A stretch of 64,000 nucleotides of DNA from Micromonospora vinacea (GTDB taxonomy: Bacteria; Actinomycetota; Actinomycetes; Mycobacteriales; Micromonosporaceae), in the NCBI RefSeq assembly GCF_015751785.1, contig NZ_JADOTY010000001.1:930001-994000 (forward strand), read 5' to 3'. The notes under the pieces are model-generated. The model saw only the letters and a list, made by a program, of their open reading frames with translations. It was not told the DNA's origin and searched no databases. Below, in pieces: positions 61,674-64,000 of the stretch (position 1 is the first letter of the stretch; each line of letters opens with the position of its first letter). A program made the position numbers and the translations under genes.

Positions 61674-62024
61674 TCACTGACGCCGTAGCCAACCCGGAGC
61701 TGCGGGCAGGGAGACCCGCAACGGTCCGCGGCGGTCGCGGATGTACGTCGCATAGTCCGCAAAGTGGCGGCGACGGCCGAGGAAGTGCGGGTAGTGATCG
61801 AAGTGCCACCGGCAGGCCTCGACGAACTCCGTGTGGTCATCGAGCCCGAGGCGAGCACAGACACGTGCGAACTCGTCCAAGCCGTCCAGCATCTCGGCGC
61901 ACTGGTCAGGTGTCGCGCCATCGGCGCCCCACAGCACACCGGCCGGCAGCTCGTGGACCGCATAGTCAAGCCACTGGCGATCACGGACATAGCGGGCCCG
62001 GTCGTCGTCGGCTGAGGCGTTCAC
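61674..62024 (-). CDS. hypothetical protein (116 aa)
   Basis: Helical, acidic N-terminus, with HFDHYPHFLGRRRHFADYATYI. No family recognised. Convergent with the preceding gene, 73 bp apart. Confidence 0.6.
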   Translation of the reverse strand: MNASADDDRARYVRDRQWLDYAVHELPAGVLWGADGATPDQCAEMLDGLDEFARVCARLGLDDHTEFVEACRWHFDHYPHFLGRRRHFADYATYIRDRRGPLRVSLPAAPGWLRRQ

Positions 62025-62461
62025 CGGGTTACCCCTGCCTGCACCATGCCGCCACCCTAAGCAACAGCCGCCGGACCGGATTCAGACGTTGAAGCGGAAC
62101 TTTGTGTCGCCGTGGCCTGACCTGCGTCACGATGCTCGGCGTGCTGGTCGCGGCCCGTCGGCGGCTCATGCCACTTGTTGCTGGTTGCCGACGTTTGACG
62201 CTGTCTTGTGCCCCATGTGTGCCCCGACTCCGAGAGATGCTGCGTCACCAGCTCCGGCCGCCGGCAAGCAAGTCCTCCGCCCAAACGAGCGCTCGGAGGA
62301 CTACCGCTTGGGTCAGCCCTTCGGCTGGATCATCAGCACCCACGTCGCCGCGATCCACAGTGACCGGATCACGCCGCATTCGCTCGGCAATCTTGGTGTG
62401 GCGGGCCGTAGCTACACTGGCGCCTCTGAATCCCCTGCTTGGCAACGGAAACGGAGGCGCG
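62025..62461. other. 437-bp stretch without a convincing gene
   Basis: Open frames are short and lack family motifs. A TTG-started minus-strand frame (62057-62284) reads through but has no integrase catalytic residues. It may hold promoters for the YbaB-EspC-WXG cluster. Confidence 0.45.
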
Positions 62462-62854
62462 ATGGTCAATCCGCTGTTGGACGCCGAGGATGCGCGCGAA
62501 CGCCTGGAGGCATGGCAGGCCAACGCCGTGCGCCGGGCAGCCGACACGCAGGCCGCCGCTGCCGGCTTGGGCGCGCTGCGGGTCACGGCCAGCGACGCCC
62601 ACGGGATCGTCGAGGTCACCGTCGACTCCACGGGGGCGATGGCCGACGTCCGGCTCTCCGCGCGGGCGCAGCGCGTGAGCCTGGAGCAGACGCAGCAGGC
62701 GATCATGGGCGCCTATCGCAACGCGCGGGTCAAGCTCGCCGAGGCCGCCGCCGAGGTCGTGCGGGAGACGGTCGGCGCCGACTCGGCGACCGGCCGGGCC
62801 CTGCTGGCCGGATTCCGGACCGCCGACACCGAGGACGAAGAGGGGCGTTACTGA
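62462..62854 (+). CDS. YbaB/EbfC-like nucleoid-associated protein
   Basis: 130 residues. AAAAGLGALRVTASDAHGIVEVTVDSTGAMADVRLSARAQRVSLEQTQQAIMGAYRNARVKLAEAA is the YbaB fold. ATG follows CGGAGG. In actinomycetes these are often encoded next to WXG100-type secretion substrates, as here. Its stop overlaps the next ATG by one base. Confidence 0.8.
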   Translation: MVNPLLDAEDARERLEAWQANAVRRAADTQAAAAGLGALRVTASDAHGIVEVTVDSTGAMADVRLSARAQRVSLEQTQQAIMGAYRNARVKLAEAAAEVVRETVGADSATGRALLAGFRTADTEDEEGRY

Positions 62855-63168
62855 TGCACGGGGGGTTCGAGGTCGACGTCGAGGCGCTGCGCGCGCACGC
62901 CACGGCCATGTCGGCCATTCACGACCGCTTTGCCGCCGTCATGGCCGCGAGCGGCACCATTTTCCAGGCCGATGATGCGTACGGGCAGCTCTGCCAGTTC
63001 TTACCGCCCATCCTGGAGGGACGCCACCGGGACCAGGACAAGGGTGTGGGGATGCTCGCCGAGAACATCGCGCTGCTCGCCGCGGGAATCAAGAAAAACG
63101 CCGACGCCTACGAGCGGGCCGAGGAGTCGAACACCGACGGCTTCAACTCCTTCCACTCCGCGACCTGA
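62854..63168 (+). CDS. EspC-like type VII secretion protein
   Basis: 104 residues. FEVDVEALRAHATAMSAIHDRFAAVMAASGTIFQADDAYGQLCQFLPPILEGRHRDQDKGVGMLAENIALLAAGIKKNADAYERAEESN is an alpha-helical hairpin typical of ESX-1 EspC/T7SS target proteins. Confidence 0.78.
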   Translation: MHGGFEVDVEALRAHATAMSAIHDRFAAVMAASGTIFQADDAYGQLCQFLPPILEGRHRDQDKGVGMLAENIALLAAGIKKNADAYERAEESNTDGFNSFHSAT

Positions 63169-63187
63169 GCCGGCCCGGCGCCCTCTC

Positions 63188-63913
63188 ATGAGCAACCCAC
63201 TGGTCGCCACGACCTCCGACATCGCTTCGACAAGCGCCGCGCACCGCGACGGCTGGACCGGCCTGCCGCTGGCCGACGACTACATGGGCATCAAGGACGC
63301 CATCGACTCCGGCAGCTGGATCGACGGCTCAGTCGCGGGCTTGGGCGCCGCTCTCGACGGGGCGTCCATCGTCATCGACCCGTTCAGCACGCTCCTGTCG
63401 ATGGGCATCGAGTGGGCCATCGAGCAGGTCGAGCCACTGAAGCAGGCACTCGACTGGCTGGCCGGCGATCCCCAGACCATCGAGACGCACGCCTTGACCT
63501 GGGACAACATGGCCAATGAGTTGTTCTCCATCGCCGAGGACCTCAAGGCGCGGCTGGTCGGCGACCTCGACGGATGGCAGGGCGCGGCCGCCGACGCCTA
63601 CCGCGACATCCTGACCATCAACATCGACGTCGCCGGGATCTTCGCGGGCACGGCCGCCGGCATGGGTGCCGCGACCCGTGGCGCGGGGGTCCTGGTGCAG
63701 ACGGTGCGGGAGGTGGTGCGCGCCTTCATCGCCGACTGCATCGCCAAGGTCGTGGTGTGGCTGGCCGAGGTGGTCTTCTCTCTCGGCTTCGCCACACCGC
63801 TGGTTGTCTCCCAGCTCGCGATGGCCGTTGTCCGCTGGACCGGCCGCATCTTCGGCTGGCTGATGGGCCTGATCAGCAGCCTCTCCGCCCTTCGCGCACT
63901 CCTCGACGTCTAG
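63188..63913 (+). CDS. WXG100-like type VII secretion-associated protein
   Basis: 241 residues. An N-terminal acidic region, two membrane-like helices (about 155-180, 198-230), and a WQG motif in DLDGWQGAAADAYRDIL as in WXG100 proteins. Probably a secretion scaffold or the N-terminal part of a polymorphic toxin system. RBS is weak. Confidence 0.7.
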   Translation: MSNPLVATTSDIASTSAAHRDGWTGLPLADDYMGIKDAIDSGSWIDGSVAGLGAALDGASIVIDPFSTLLSMGIEWAIEQVEPLKQALDWLAGDPQTIETHALTWDNMANELFSIAEDLKARLVGDLDGWQGAAADAYRDILTINIDVAGIFAGTAAGMGAATRGAGVLVQTVREVVRAFIADCIAKVVVWLAEVVFSLGFATPLVVSQLAMAVVRWTGRIFGWLMGLISSLSALRALLDV

Positions 63914-63923
63914 GCGGCCCACG

Positions 63924-64000
63924 ATGCGACAACTCATGGCGGCTCTGCGGACCACCGCCGTCCTGGTAGTCCTGTTCGCTGTGGCGGGCCTCCACAAGCA
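63924..64000 (+). CDS. 5' end of a membrane or secreted protein gene, truncated by window
   Basis: ATG after GGCGGC; MRQLMAALRTTAVLVVLFAVAGLHK is an N-terminal membrane segment. Rest is outside the window. Part of the type VII cluster. Confidence 0.55.
   Translation, partial: MRQLMAALRTTAVLVVLFAVAGLHK

Noticed and set aside
62057..62284. Minus-strand frame that resembled an integrase tail
   Set aside because: No catalytic HxxR/Y residues and no conserved core; the similarity to a recombinase C-terminus was only impressionistic.
1..64000. CRISPR array, tRNA or rRNA genes, complete prophage or transposase
   Set aside because: No regularly spaced repeats, cloverleaf sequences, rRNA-like segments, or transposase motifs were recognised by eye.

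Overview
This 64-kb window is chromosomal DNA of a high-GC actinomycete. The gene content points to Micromonosporaceae, probably Micromonospora. That assignment is inferred from codon bias, mycothiol synthesis (mshB), an AdnAB-type helicase-nuclease, the fdxA-dapC pairing and the intergenic repeats; no marker gene was searched. No rRNA, tRNA, CRISPR array, insertion sequence or complete prophage was recognised. Genes are dense, and neighbours often overlap by 1 or 4 bases.

Left part (1-24 kb) is mostly conserved housekeeping. It holds the 5' part of an AdnA-like helicase gene that runs off the left edge, two tandem LOG-family genes, divergent dapE/dapD, a large secreted subtilase divergent from a sugar O-acetyltransferase, a P-loop kinase-SIMPL pair, tyrA, an M48 membrane protease, dapC-fdxA with a GNAT protein, the mshB operon, an S9 peptidase and an alpha/beta hydrolase with an Asp nucleophile.

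The 23-36 kb stretch is rich in regulators. It has two HxlR/oxidoreductase divergons with a shared operator-like box, a MerR gene with a textbook 19-bp spacer operator, a divergent XRE pair, an ArsR-SRPBCC-VOC operon followed by a proline iminopeptidase gene, and a DUF998-YciI/DGPF-ECF42 sigma operon. The last shares a start-to-start symmetric promoter region with a DUF1579-like gene.

36-50 kb holds a complete family-5 peptide ABC importer, a TldD/TldE protease pair and a succinate dehydrogenase operon with an extended iron-sulfur subunit. 50-61 kb is a patchwork of small regulators, methyltransferases, VOC/SRPBCC proteins and a duplicated cassette of hairpin plus small membrane protein. The right end (62.4-64 kb) begins a type VII secretion-associated cluster: YbaB-like, EspC-like and WXG100-like proteins.

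Four non-genic patterns stand out: (1) tiny linker reading frames fused by 4-base stop/start overlaps between operon partners (tldD-tldE twice, oppD-oppF once), sharing one sequence family; (2) about eight long intergenic hairpins whose arms carry GATC or GTCGAC at the outer edge and keep pairing although their sequences differ; (3) the mirror-symmetric promoter region of the ECF42 operon; (4) a 13-bp palindrome present at two promoters 5.8 kb apart.
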